NCBI GenBank assembly: GCA_035260545.1
Contig: DATFUZ010000017.1
Location: forward strand, 1 to 16,171
Reading direction: 5' to 3'
Length of the DNA: 16,171 nucleotides
Source of the DNA: DATDDB01 sp035260545
GTDB lineage: Bacteria > Pseudomonadota > Gammaproteobacteria > Burkholderiales > Gallionellaceae
Position numbers and translations under genes: made by a program. Below the pieces are notes generated by a model, which was not told where the DNA came from, searched no databases, and saw only the letters and a list, made by a program, of their open reading frames with translations. Each line of letters begins with the position of its first letter. Positions within the stretch are counted from its first letter, which is position 1. Positions 8,144-16,171 of this stretch are shown piece after piece.

Positions 8144-9601
8144 TCAGGCCGTTCCGCCGACCGTCAAGCCGTCGATACGCACGGTAGGCTGGCCCACGCC
8201 CACGGGCACGCTCTGCCCTTCCTTGCCGCAGGTGCCCACGCCCGGATCCAGCGCGAGGTCGTTGCCTATCATGCTGACGCGCGTCAGCGCATCCGGGCCG
8301 TTGCCGATCAGCGTCGCGCCCTTCACCGGATAGCTGATCTTGCCGTCCTCGATGAGGTAGGCCTCGGTGGTGGAAAACACGAATTTGCCGCTGGTGATGT
8401 CCACCTGGCCACCGCCGAAATTGGCCGCATACAGGCCACGCTTCACCGAGGCGATGATTTCCTCAGGAGATTTGTCGCCGTTGAGCATCATGGTGTTGGT
8501 CATGCGCGGCATCGGCAGGTGGGCATAGGACTCGCGCCGCGCGTTACCGGTGACGGGCACGCCCATCAGCCGGGCGTTGAGCGTATCCTGCAGGTAGCCG
8601 CGCAGGATGCCGTCCTCGATCAGCACAGTGCGCTGGGTGGGATTGCCCTCGTCGTCCATGTTGAGCGAACCCCGGCGGTTGGGAATCGTGCCGTCGTCCA
8701 CTACGGTGACGCCGGGCGCAGCGACGCGCTCGCCGATCCGTCCCGAGAATGCCGAACTGCCCTTGCGGTTGAAGTCACCTTCCAGGCCATGGCCCACCGC
8801 CTCGTGCAGCAGCACGCCCGGCCAGCCTGAACCCAGCACCACCGTCATCTCGCCCGCCGGCGCGGGACGCGCATCGAGGTTTACGGTCGCCTGGCGCACC
8901 GCCTCGCCGGCGTAGCGCTGCAACACCTCGTCAGTGAAGTAGTCGTAATCAAAACGGCCGCCGCCGCCGGCCGAGCCCTGCTCGCGGCGGCCGTCGGCCT
9001 CGACGATCACCTGCAGCGACAGGCGCACCAGCGGGCGGATGTCGGCGTTCATCAGGCCGTCGCTGCGCGCGACCAGCACCACCTCATATTCCCCCGCCAG
9101 GCTGGCCATTACCTGCGTGACGCGAGGATCCGCCGCGCGCGCATGGCGTTCCAGCCGCTCCAGCAGCGCGACCTTCTCGGCCGCCGGCAGCGAGGCGATG
9201 GGATCATGCGGCAAATACAGGTTGCGGCTCGCCGCCGCGCCCGCCGCATGCAGCGCAGGCGCTCTCTGGTGCCCGCCCTGGCGCGCAATGGCGCGGGTTG
9301 CATGCGCGGCCCCTTCCAGTGCCGCCAGGCTGATGTCGTCGGAATAGGCGAAGGCCGTCTTCTCGCCGCTCACGGCGCGCACGCCCACGCCCTGATCGAT
9401 GCCGAAGCTGCCGGACTTGACGATGCCTTCCTCCAGCGCCCAGCTTTCGGCGCGGCTGTACTGGAAATACAGGTCCGCATAATCCACCTGGTGGGTCATG
9501 ATCTCGCCGAACACCTTGCGCAGTTGCGGAGTGTCCAGCTTGTGGGGCGCCAGCAGCGATTGCTGCGCGAGGCCGATTAGCGAATCGCGTGTCATTGTCA
9601 T
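8144..9601 (-). CDS. tldD: Metalloprotease TldD
   Basis: Zinc-dependent protease of the TldD/PmbA (U62) family; in E. coli the TldD-TldE pair trims microcin B17 precursor and degrades the antitoxin CcdA. TldE/PmbA is not in this window. From the ATG at 9601 it has 485 residues (E. coli 481). The N-terminal domain shows DYADLYFQ and IDQGVGVRAVSGEKTAFAYSD. The active-site HEAVGH motif (HExxxH) is at 266-271, followed by GLEGDFNR, and the third zinc ligand is the Cys of GTCGKEGQ at 458. The C-terminus LTVGGTA is the family hallmark. The start at 9601 overlaps the stop of the upstream amidase gene as ATGA, pointing to translational coupling; an ATG two codons later and a TTG two codons earlier are alternatives. 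It is the last gene of the yhdP-amidase-tldD unit. Confidence 0.97.
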   Translation of the reverse strand: MTMTRDSLIGLAQQSLLAPHKLDTPQLRKVFGEIMTHQVDYADLYFQYSRAESWALEEGIVKSGSFGIDQGVGVRAVSGEKTAFAYSDDISLAALEGAAHATRAIARQGGHQRAPALHAAGAAASRNLYLPHDPIASLPAAEKVALLERLERHARAADPRVTQVMASLAGEYEVVLVARSDGLMNADIRPLVRLSLQVIVEADGRREQGSAGGGGRFDYDYFTDEVLQRYAGEAVRQATVNLDARPAPAGEMTVVLGSGWPGVLLHEAVGHGLEGDFNRKGSSAFSGRIGERVAAPGVTVVDDGTIPNRRGSLNMDDEGNPTQRTVLIEDGILRGYLQDTLNARLMGVPVTGNARRESYAHLPMPRMTNTMMLNGDKSPEEIIASVKRGLYAANFGGGQVDITSGKFVFSTTEAYLIEDGKISYPVKGATLIGNGPDALTRVSMIGNDLALDPGVGTCGKEGQSVPVGVGQPTVRIDGLTVGGTA

Positions 9602-10455
9602 GTGCAAGTATATAAAGTGCGGTGCGACAAGGCCGGCAGGCTCGCGCGCAGGCTGGCCTGATAGCCGCGGTTGATTTCCGCGATCACCACCCCGGAACCG
9701 CGCGCCATCTGGTCGAGGATGCGCCCCCAGGGGTCGACTATCATGCTGTGGCCGTGCGTCTCCCGCCCGCTCACATGGTAGCCGCCCTGCGCGGCCGCGA
9801 TCACGTAAGCCAGGTTCTCAATGGCGCGCGCGCGCACCAGCGGCTCCCAGTGCATCTTGCCGGTGGTTTCGGTAAAGGCGGACGGCAGCGCAATGATGTC
9901 CACGTCCTTCATCGTCCGGAACAGTTCGGGGAAGCGCAGATCGTAGCAGATGGACAGGCCAAGCCGGCCGAAGGGGCTGTCCACCACCACCACCTGCTTG
10001 CCGGGCTCTATGGTGTTCGCTTCCTGGTAGCGTTCGTTGCCCAGTTCAAGGTTGAACAGATGGATCTTGTCATAGCGGGCAACCTGTTCGCCGTATTCGT
10101 CGAACACCAGGCAGGTGTTGAGCACCTTGCCGGGATCGGCCGCCGCAAGCGGAATCGATCCGCCGACGAGCCATATCTTGTGGCGGCGCGCGGCCTCGCT
10201 GAGGAAGGACTGAATGGGACCTATGCCCGGCTGCTCGCGCACCGCGATCTTGTCGGTTTCAGTCATCCCCATGATGGGAAAGTACTCGGGCAGCACCACT
10301 AGTCGCGCCCCCTGGTCGGCGGCTTTTTCGATCAGGCGGCCCGCCTCGCTGAGATTGCCCGCAACATTCGGGCCTGAAGCCATCTGAATGGCCGCGACCT
10401 TGAAGGCCTGAGCCTGTGCGGCGATGCGCATTTGTGTGGAATCTGGATCAGACAT
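9598..10455 (-). CDS. Carbon-nitrogen hydrolase, Nit/deaminated-glutathione-amidase-like
   Basis: Nitrilase-superfamily amidase of 285 residues. The Glu-Lys-Cys catalytic triad is visible: Glu57 in VLPEYF, Lys130 in YDKIHLF and Cys170 in SICYDLRFPELFR. The DLRFPELFR stretch and the overall length place it in the Nit1/NitA-type branch, whose characterised members hydrolyse deaminated glutathione as metabolite repair; another omega-amidase-type substrate cannot be excluded. The start at ATG 10455 follows a modest AAAGAG; the conserved fold starts only at about residue 18 (FKVAAIQMASG), so a later Met (residue 9) is possible. It sits between yhdP (57 bp upstream) and tldD (ATGA overlap downstream). 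It is probably cytoplasmic: no signal peptide or membrane segment is seen. Confidence 0.93.
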   Translation of the reverse strand: MSDPDSTQMRIAAQAQAFKVAAIQMASGPNVAGNLSEAGRLIEKAADQGARLVVLPEYFPIMGMTETDKIAVREQPGIGPIQSFLSEAARRHKIWLVGGSIPLAAADPGKVLNTCLVFDEYGEQVARYDKIHLFNLELGNERYQEANTIEPGKQVVVVDSPFGRLGLSICYDLRFPELFRTMKDVDIIALPSAFTETTGKMHWEPLVRARAIENLAYVIAAAQGGYHVSGRETHGHSMIVDPWGRILDQMARGSGVVIAEINRGYQASLRASLPALSHRTLYTCT

Positions 10456-10512
10456 ATTGCTCTTTCATGGAATTGCCGGGGAAGGTTACCATTTTCCTCG
10501 CACCGCTGGCGT

Positions 10513-13500
10513 CTATTTTCTCTCCCCAACAGGTGAGACATTGGGTTTCGCCCAAGTTCCCGTGACGTCGAACTTCACCGAGGCGATCTTCTCGACCGGG
10601 CTGCCGAGTATCTTGTCTATCAGCCAATACGTGAGAGCCCCCACTGGCGTCCCGACAATTGCAAACAGCATCGTGGTCCCGCCGCGCACCTTGGGTTCGA
10701 TCACGATCCGCAGGTTCTGGGTTTCGTTGTTCAGGTCTACCTGGCCGACCATGGTCACCTTCGCCGGCGCGCCGTCGACCTCGAAGTCCTGGGTGGTGAG
10801 CACCCCCTGTTTGATGGTCGCGGTGCCGGAAATGCTGTCGAAAACGAAGCCCTGGCTGAAGGCCGCCGCTAGATTGAAAGCCTGCAGCGAAAGGATGCGC
10901 AGCAGGCCGCTGACGTCGGGCGCAATCTTCAGGAACTGCCCCTGCCCCACCTTGAGCCGCAGGCTGCCGTCCAGAGCGCTGTAGTAGAAGTCGCCCGGCC
11001 CGCCGGCCCAAGACAGCGCGCCGCTGAGACTGCCGCCCGCCTTTTTTACTGTGCCAGGATAGCCGGAGCGGCTCAGCACGGCGCCCGCATCACGGATCAC
11101 GAGGGTGAAATTAAGCGCGGTGCGCGGCTGCGGGGCGGAAGCCAGCCATTTGCCGTTCGCCGTGAACTCCCCGCCATCCGGCGTTTCCAGGTGAACCTGC
11201 TCCAGCGACCAGTCTCCGCCGCTTTGCTGGGCCATGACTTCCAGCCGCCCGAGCTTCTTGCCCTGAAAGGCGAAGTTCCCCGCCTCAAGCAGTATCTGCG
11301 GGGACTCGCCCTCGCTCTTTTCCTGCGGCACCGGGACCGGCTTACCCTCGCCACCCGCTCCGGACGGCCCGGCGCCGGCATGGCTGCCATCGGAGATGGC
11401 AAGGTTACGCAGACAAATTGCCAGCCTGCCGCTACGCTCGGCCTCCGCCTTGGGCGCCCGGGCCGCAAGGGCTCCCAGGCACGCGGGAAGGCGATCCTTG
11501 GCCTGGGGCTGCCAAACCACCTGACCCGAGATTTCCCTGGACGACAATTGGGCAAACAGCTCGCCGTCATGGCTGCGCGCTGTCAGGCGCAAGGCGGTCA
11601 CCTTCTGACCGAAGCCGGTGACCTTGTGGATCAGCAGATCCGCGCCGTCGATCCCGGTCATGCTGCCGGGTTTGCCGCCTCCGCCGCCAATCATCTGTAA
11701 TAACGGCGACCATCCGACCAGCGACAGGTGCGGAATCTCCCCGGTCAGCCATAGGCCTTCGCGTTGCGGCCACCGCTTGTGCTTGCCGAACGCTACCACG
11801 CCATGGCGCACGCGCCACGCGCCATTCTCCCGGATGCGGATGACGTTCGCATTGAGGAAATCGCCATACTGCACCGTAATGTCGCTGTTTTGCCCGTTCT
11901 GTATGGTCTGCTCGAAGCGGAACGGCATCTTGTCCGCAGCCGGCTTGTCGAACGGCGCCGGCAGATCGGAACGCGTCCCGACCAGGCTGGAAGTAAACAG
12001 GACATTCGTCTCGCCGTGCTGCACGGTGACACCCAGTTCCCAAGGACTGCCACCATGCAGGTAGCGCAGCACCGGCATGGTGGAGAACGTCCGCAGCACG
12101 TCCATATTGGAATTGCCGGACGCCTTGACCCGGATCACCTTGCCCCCGTCGCTGCTCGACACCTCCACCTTGGCCGGCCCGCCCAACGTCTGTATCGCCA
12201 GATCGCGCGTGGCGACCGAGGAATCGGTAAACAGAATATCGCCGCGCGCCTGCTGCAGCAAGGGAATGTCCGGCGCCAGATCGACATCCGTGCCCAGCAG
12301 GCGATAGCGCCCGTCAACCTTCACTGGCTTGGTGCCGGCCAGTGGGATGTCCAGCCGCAGCTTAAGCTGGCCGTTGCCGCGGGCGGTCGCCTTATCGGTA
12401 AATCCCCCCACCAGGTCGCGCACCGGGCTTTTGCGGGTATATTCCAGCGCGCGCGCCGCATCGCCCAGCGACTCGCCGTATACCTGCAGAGACAGGTCGG
12501 GGCTGACCAGGTCGGGAATTACCGCACTGACGTTCTGCAGCGGGTTGCCCAGGGTGGTTGCGGTCGGTGCGGTGACAGCCAGCCGCGTGCCGTCTATTTT
12601 GAGTTCGCCGTCGATGTTCTCGATGCTCGGCCAGTCCTTGCGGAATTCGATCGCCGCGTCCTTGAGGCGCGCCTGCACCAGGAACTCCCCATCCTGTCTG
12701 TCCGGAAACGGGAACTTGGCCAGATCCCCGGCCAGCCGGACGTTGACATCGTCCGAGCGCCCGCCGACCAGTCCCGAGGCGAGCCATGCGTGCACATCCT
12801 TTCCCAGCGCGGGAATCGGAATGTAGTGGTCCACATTCTTCACCACCGCCCGGTTCAAGTGCGCCGTCATGTCAACGGCGCCCGGGCTGCCGGTGACGGT
12901 GCGATAGCTGCCGTTAAGCACGCCCTGCAGGTCCGGATTGGAGAAAGTGACGTTATTGAATGCCAACTTCAGCCCCTGACGTCCGGTTTCCCAGTTGATT
13001 TGCGCGACCAGCGAGTCGAACCGGATTTTTTCCGGAAGGATTTCCGGCGCGGTTTCCAGCGTCAATTTGCGCGACGTGATCGCGAGGTCACCCCCCCCGT
13101 CGTTTCCATCCACCCTGCCGGTCAGCCCGGAGAAGCCGGGAATGCCGCCGACCCGCTTCATGGCCATGCCGCTGAACTGCCCCCTGACACTGAAACGCAG
13201 GAGTTTGTCCGCGTCACCCTGCCAATCCCAGTCTGCGTAAAGATCAGTCACCTGGCCGCGCGGATCGAACGCCGCCAGTTTTCGCTTGAAGCCGCGGTTA
13301 AACGGCAGATATTCCGAGAGGGTGCTGAGCCCGAGGAGGTCCAGCTTGTTGGCGCGCACCTCGCCGCTCGCCCGGCCTTGTTCCGGCTTGAGCGCGTAGC
13401 GCAGGTAGAAATCGGTGGGGGACAACCTGAATCCGTTGCGCAGGCGCAGGGAAAGGTTGCGGGTGGAAACTTCCATGCCCCGCTCGACCGCCCGCCACCC

Positions 13501-14424
13501 CACTCGGCCATGCAGGGTGCGCAGGGCAATCACCGGCAGATCCGGGGCCAGGCGGGTATTCACGTTGGACAGCGCAAGATCGGCGGTTATACTGCTGATC
13601 TTGCCGCCCCTGATCTCCAGCCACCCGCGCAAAGCCCCCTTGCCGCTGGAGAGCGGTACCGGCAACGGCAGCCATTTCCCCCACGCCGCCACATCGGCGT
13701 AATCGAGCTGGGCGAACAGCTCGCCGCGCCAGCCCGGTATATCGCCGAAACTCGCGCCGCGGAAGTCGCCGCGCACATCGACCTGCGCGGACAGGGTTTT
13801 CGGCGGCAGCGCGCGAAAGGCAAAACGATGGCTGCGCCAGCCGTTGTCGATCAGCAAGTTCACATCGTTGAACACCAGCGGCGGCGCGGCGCGCATCTCG
13901 TCTTCCCAGGTGACGCGTGCATCGCGCACCTCGATGCGCGACTGGTTCAGCAGCCAGTCAGCCGCTTCGCCGTTCGTCGCCGACCCTGACATGGCCATGC
14001 CGGCAACGAACAGCTCTCCGTGCGCATCGCGCTTCACCGACAGATCGGGCTGATCCAGAATCAGGCTGTATAGTCTAAGCTGGCCGGTAAACAGGGAGGT
14101 CCACGCCACCTCGCTTTCCACTCTTTCCAGCGCCAGCGCGGTCGCGCCCTGCTGATCCTGGACGCGGACATTGATCATCAGCAGGTGCGGCCGAAATCCC
14201 TCCCAGTCCGCCTCTATCTTGCCGATGGTGACCGGCCGGTCGAAGGCGCTGCCGACGGCATAGGCGATCTGGTCGTGATAATCCTCGATGTGCGGAAACA
14301 GGTAGTAGCGCGATAGCAGCACCGTCCCGATCCCCGAGATCACCAGCAGCAACGAGCCCAACCACACGACGCGCATCATCAAATACGCAGTGCGACGCGC
14401 AATGTGGAAGGATATTTTCAGCAT
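10513..14424 (-). CDS. yhdP: YhdP family AsmA-like phospholipid transport protein
   Basis: Very large envelope protein of 1303 residues (E. coli YhdP 1266). In E. coli YhdP works with TamB and YdbH to move phospholipids from the inner to the outer membrane. A single N-terminal transmembrane anchor is seen at about residues 18-40 after a basic N-terminus (HIARRTAYLMMR). The rest is a long periplasmic, beta-rich AsmA/DUF3971-type repeat body, ending in the conserved C-terminal region with LLRILSLQAFN, QNLRIVIEPKV and LTYWLIDKILGSP. A Gly/Pro/Glu-rich linker near residues 1012-1043 and a Gly run near 910-920 look like flexible insertions. A run of eight G (13091-13098) lies in frame. The ATG at 14424 gives a sound signal anchor but has no obvious SD. 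It leads the yhdP-amidase-tldD unit and is divergent from glnE. Confidence 0.95.
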   Translation of the reverse strand: MLKISFHIARRTAYLMMRVVWLGSLLLVISGIGTVLLSRYYLFPHIEDYHDQIAYAVGSAFDRPVTIGKIEADWEGFRPHLLMINVRVQDQQGATALALERVESEVAWTSLFTGQLRLYSLILDQPDLSVKRDAHGELFVAGMAMSGSATNGEAADWLLNQSRIEVRDARVTWEDEMRAAPPLVFNDVNLLIDNGWRSHRFAFRALPPKTLSAQVDVRGDFRGASFGDIPGWRGELFAQLDYADVAAWGKWLPLPVPLSSGKGALRGWLEIRGGKISSITADLALSNVNTRLAPDLPVIALRTLHGRVGWRAVERGMEVSTRNLSLRLRNGFRLSPTDFYLRYALKPEQGRASGEVRANKLDLLGLSTLSEYLPFNRGFKRKLAAFDPRGQVTDLYADWDWQGDADKLLRFSVRGQFSGMAMKRVGGIPGFSGLTGRVDGNDGGGDLAITSRKLTLETAPEILPEKIRFDSLVAQINWETGRQGLKLAFNNVTFSNPDLQGVLNGSYRTVTGSPGAVDMTAHLNRAVVKNVDHYIPIPALGKDVHAWLASGLVGGRSDDVNVRLAGDLAKFPFPDRQDGEFLVQARLKDAAIEFRKDWPSIENIDGELKIDGTRLAVTAPTATTLGNPLQNVSAVIPDLVSPDLSLQVYGESLGDAARALEYTRKSPVRDLVGGFTDKATARGNGQLKLRLDIPLAGTKPVKVDGRYRLLGTDVDLAPDIPLLQQARGDILFTDSSVATRDLAIQTLGGPAKVEVSSSDGGKVIRVKASGNSNMDVLRTFSTMPVLRYLHGGSPWELGVTVQHGETNVLFTSSLVGTRSDLPAPFDKPAADKMPFRFEQTIQNGQNSDITVQYGDFLNANVIRIRENGAWRVRHGVVAFGKHKRWPQREGLWLTGEIPHLSLVGWSPLLQMIGGGGGKPGSMTGIDGADLLIHKVTGFGQKVTALRLTARSHDGELFAQLSSREISGQVVWQPQAKDRLPACLGALAARAPKAEAERSGRLAICLRNLAISDGSHAGAGPSGAGGEGKPVPVPQEKSEGESPQILLEAGNFAFQGKKLGRLEVMAQQSGGDWSLEQVHLETPDGGEFTANGKWLASAPQPRTALNFTLVIRDAGAVLSRSGYPGTVKKAGGSLSGALSWAGGPGDFYYSALDGSLRLKVGQGQFLKIAPDVSGLLRILSLQAFNLAAAFSQGFVFDSISGTATIKQGVLTTQDFEVDGAPAKVTMVGQVDLNNETQNLRIVIEPKVRGGTTMLFAIVGTPVGALTYWLIDKILGSPVEKIASVKFDVTGTWAKPNVSPVGERK

Positions 14425-14659
14425 TTCAATATTTGGCGAAGGCTATGTATGTCGCGGCTTAAACAGATCCTGCATCTCGCGTCGTGGCGCGACACTCTGC
14501 AGCTTTCATCCGGCCCCGTGCGGATGGCGCTGCCCGTCAGTCAGCCGCGACGGCGGCCGCAACGCAAGTCAGGATTGCGCCCGCCGCGCAAAAGACGGCC
14601 AGCTCCGTCCCGGGGCCTTATAATTGGCGCGTCAGGTGTTGCATTTTAACCCGAAAACC
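14425..14659. other. Divergent yhdP / glnE intergenic region
   Basis: This 235-bp gap, the longest in the window, should carry the promoters of both genes. It contains a perfect -10-like TATAAT (14619-14624, plus) before glnE and an imperfect inverted repeat (CTGCA 14470-14474 with TGCAG 14498-14502, enclosing GTCG/CGAC). Short open frames across it on the plus strand have Arg-rich, low-complexity translations with no family I recognise, so I treat it as non-coding. Confidence 0.5.
14619..14624 (+). promoter_or_regulatory. Candidate glnE promoter -10
   Basis: TATAAT matches the -10 consensus exactly and lies 35 bp before the glnE ATG, but no -35 resembling TTGACA is found at 15-19 bp, so an activator or chance could explain it. 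Confidence 0.35.
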
Positions 14660-16171
14660 ATGGATATAATTAACAGGACAAGCCGCTCCCCCGGGGGTTC
14701 CCCGGATTTCGCACATGTCCTGCAAACAGCCACGCGCCACAGCCATTATGCGCGGCGCCTGCTGGATGCCGATTCCGAATTGCGGGCCTGGCTGAAGCTG
14801 AATTTCGCCTCGCCCTGCACCCGCACCGAGATTGCGAACTGGCTGGGAGACCTGGCGGCGGAGGATGAGGCGGGGCTGGCGCGCGCCTTGCGCCGACTGC
14901 GCAAGCAGGTGCTGCTCAAGGTGCTGGCGCGCGACCTGGCCGGGCTGGCCGACCTTGACGAGGTCGTGACGGCCATGACCGCCCTGGCCGAACTCTGCAT
15001 CCAGCGCGCCCAGGCCCTGCTGATGCGCACGCTGGGCGAACAGTTCGGACAGCCGGTCGGCGCATCCAGCGGCGCACCCCAGCCGTTGCTGGTGATCGGC
15101 ATGGGCAAGCTGGGCGGCGGGGAACTCAATGCCTCGTCCGACATCGACCTGATCTTCGTCTACCCCGAGGACGGCGAAACCGACGGCCCGCGCCGGCTTT
15201 CCAACCACGAATTCTTCACCCGCCTGGGACGGCGGCTGATCACGGCGCTGGCCGAGGTGACCGGAGACGGTTATGTGTTTCGCGTAGACATGCGGCTGCG
15301 CCCGTATGGCGACAGCGGCCCGCTGGTGATGAGCTTCGCGGCCCTGGAAGAGTACCTCGTCACGCAGGGCCGGGAATGGGAGCGCTACGCGTGGATCAAG
15401 GCGCGGGTGGTCTCGCCCGCAGGGCACCCCGCCGCCGCTGAACTGGATGCCCTCGCACAGCCCTTCGTGTTCCGCAAATACCTGGATTTCGGCGCCTTCG
15501 ATTCCATGCGCCAGCTGCACACGCAGATCCGGGCGGAGGTCACCCGCCGCGACCGTTTCCAGAACATCAAGCTCGGGCCGGGCGGCATCCGCGAGATTGA
15601 ATTCATTGCCCAGGTGTTCCAGTTGATCCGCGGCGGACGCGAAGCCAGACTGCGCGTCCGCCCTACCCGCGAGGTGCTGCGCCACCTGGCCCGCGACGGG
15701 GACCTGGACGCCGCCGCGGCGGCGCGGCTGGACGAAAGCTACGTCTTCCTGCGCAATCTGGAACACCGCCTGCAATACCTCGACGACCAGCAGACCCAGG
15801 AATTGCCGGAAAGCGCGGAAAACCAGGCGCTGATCGCCAGCGCCATTGGCTGTGCGGATTTCGCAGCCTTGCTTGCGGTGCTCGACCCGATGCGCAGTTT
15901 CGTCAGCGGGCAGTTCGAAGCAGTGTTCGGGGCGCGCAAGGCGGAAGAAGGCGGCACCTGGTGGCGGGAGGATGTGACGCGCGACGAACTGCGCGAAGAA
16001 CTGGCGGCGCTCGGCTATCGCGATGCCGATAGCGCGGCGGAACGGCTGCTGCAGTTTCGCAGCAACGGGCGCTACCGCGCCCTGCCGGAAGCCAGCCGCC
16101 TGCGCATGGACAAGCTGGTGCCGCGCTTCGCTGTCCTGTGCGCCGGCGAAGGCAACCCCGACGCGGCCCTG
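14660..16171 (+). CDS. glnE: Bifunctional glutamine synthetase adenylyltransferase/deadenylylase GlnE (5' part, C-terminus outside window)
   Basis: Controls glutamine synthetase by adenylylating it and, through its N-terminal domain, removing AMP by phosphorolysis in response to PII. 504 codons are present and open to the right edge; the family is about 900-950 residues, so the N-terminal deadenylylase domain and linker are here while the adenylyltransferase active site is missing. Landmarks: the nucleotidyltransferase motif GMGKLGGGELN from 147, with the metal-binding Asp161 and Asp163 in SSDIDLIF; FRVDMRLRPYG; GREWERYAWIKAR near 235; FRKYLDFGAFDSMR; and LGPGGIREIEF near 305. The ATG at 14660 has no SD; an in-frame TTG at 14639, preceded by AGG, is an alternative. 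The N-terminus is somewhat shorter than in E. coli, where the same motif lies about ten residues later. It is divergent from yhdP. Confidence 0.97.
   Translation, partial: MDIINRTSRSPGGSPDFAHVLQTATRHSHYARRLLDADSELRAWLKLNFASPCTRTEIANWLGDLAAEDEAGLARALRRLRKQVLLKVLARDLAGLADLDEVVTAMTALAELCIQRAQALLMRTLGEQFGQPVGASSGAPQPLLVIGMGKLGGGELNASSDIDLIFVYPEDGETDGPRRLSNHEFFTRLGRRLITALAEVTGDGYVFRVDMRLRPYGDSGPLVMSFAALEEYLVTQGREWERYAWIKARVVSPAGHPAAAELDALAQPFVFRKYLDFGAFDSMRQLHTQIRAEVTRRDRFQNIKLGPGGIREIEFIAQVFQLIRGGREARLRVRPTREVLRHLARDGDLDAAAAARLDESYVFLRNLEHRLQYLDDQQTQELPESAENQALIASAIGCADFAALLAVLDPMRSFVSGQFEAVFGARKAEEGGTWWREDVTRDELREELAALGYRDADSAAERLLQFRSNGRYRALPEASRLRMDKLVPRFAVLCAGEGNPDAAL

Noticed and set aside
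11764..13989. 741-codon open frame on the plus strand opposite yhdP
   Set aside because: Antisense to YhdP, which matches its family in length and C-terminal motifs; the opposite frame has no recognisable domain.
14625..14645. Sigma54-like promoter (TGGC ... TTGCA) before glnE
   Set aside because: The GG-to-GC spacing is about three bases too long for the -24/-12 consensus, so it does not fit despite the nitrogen-control setting.
14449..14649. Small plus-strand gene between yhdP and glnE
   Set aside because: Arg/Pro/Ser-rich translation without known homology, no SD, and it overlaps the expected promoter region.

Overview
The window is a compact, GC-rich stretch of core bacterial chromosome. 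It carries ten protein-coding genes on both strands, with no RNA gene, mobile element, CRISPR array or prophage that I can recognise. Protein sequences and gene order point to a betaproteobacterium. The arrangement carA-carB-greA / yhbY / rlmE-ftsH is the kind seen in Nitrosomonadales and related groups, and the yhdP - nitrilase - tldD cluster is also common in that class. A Gallionellaceae- or Nitrosomonadales-like source is my best guess; it is inferred from gene content, not proven.

Layout. Positions 1-1716 (minus) hold the 5' 572 codons of ftsH, the membrane AAA+ protease, which runs off the left edge. Upstream of it, on the same strand, is rlmE (23S rRNA 2'-O-methyltransferase), divergent from yhbY (CRM-domain ribosome-associated protein). 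yhbY converges on greA across a hairpin that looks like a two-way terminator. Reading leftward on the minus strand, carA, carB and greA form a probable operon: pyrimidine/arginine precursor synthesis followed by a transcript-cleavage factor. A textbook sigma70-type promoter (TTGATG, 17 bp, TATAAT) and a strong 5'-leader hairpin lie in front of carA. Further right, yhdP (AsmA-like phospholipid transport), a Nit-type amidase and tldD form a second minus-strand operon, with an ATGA stop/start overlap between the last two. Divergent from yhdP, the first 504 codons of glnE (glutamine synthetase adenylyltransferase/deadenylylase) run off the right edge.

Functionally the region joins protein quality control (FtsH, TldD), ribosome maturation (RlmE, YhbY), transcription elongation (GreA), nitrogen and carbamoyl-phosphate metabolism (CarAB, GlnE) and envelope lipid transport (YhdP). 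I found no convincing new system. The points worth a second look are regulatory or structural: ftsH can only start at TTG; carA has a leader hairpin; the carA-carB spacer is structured and contains an alternative in-frame start; greA and yhdP each contain a run of eight G; and the yhdP-glnE spacer is 235 bp long and not fully explained.
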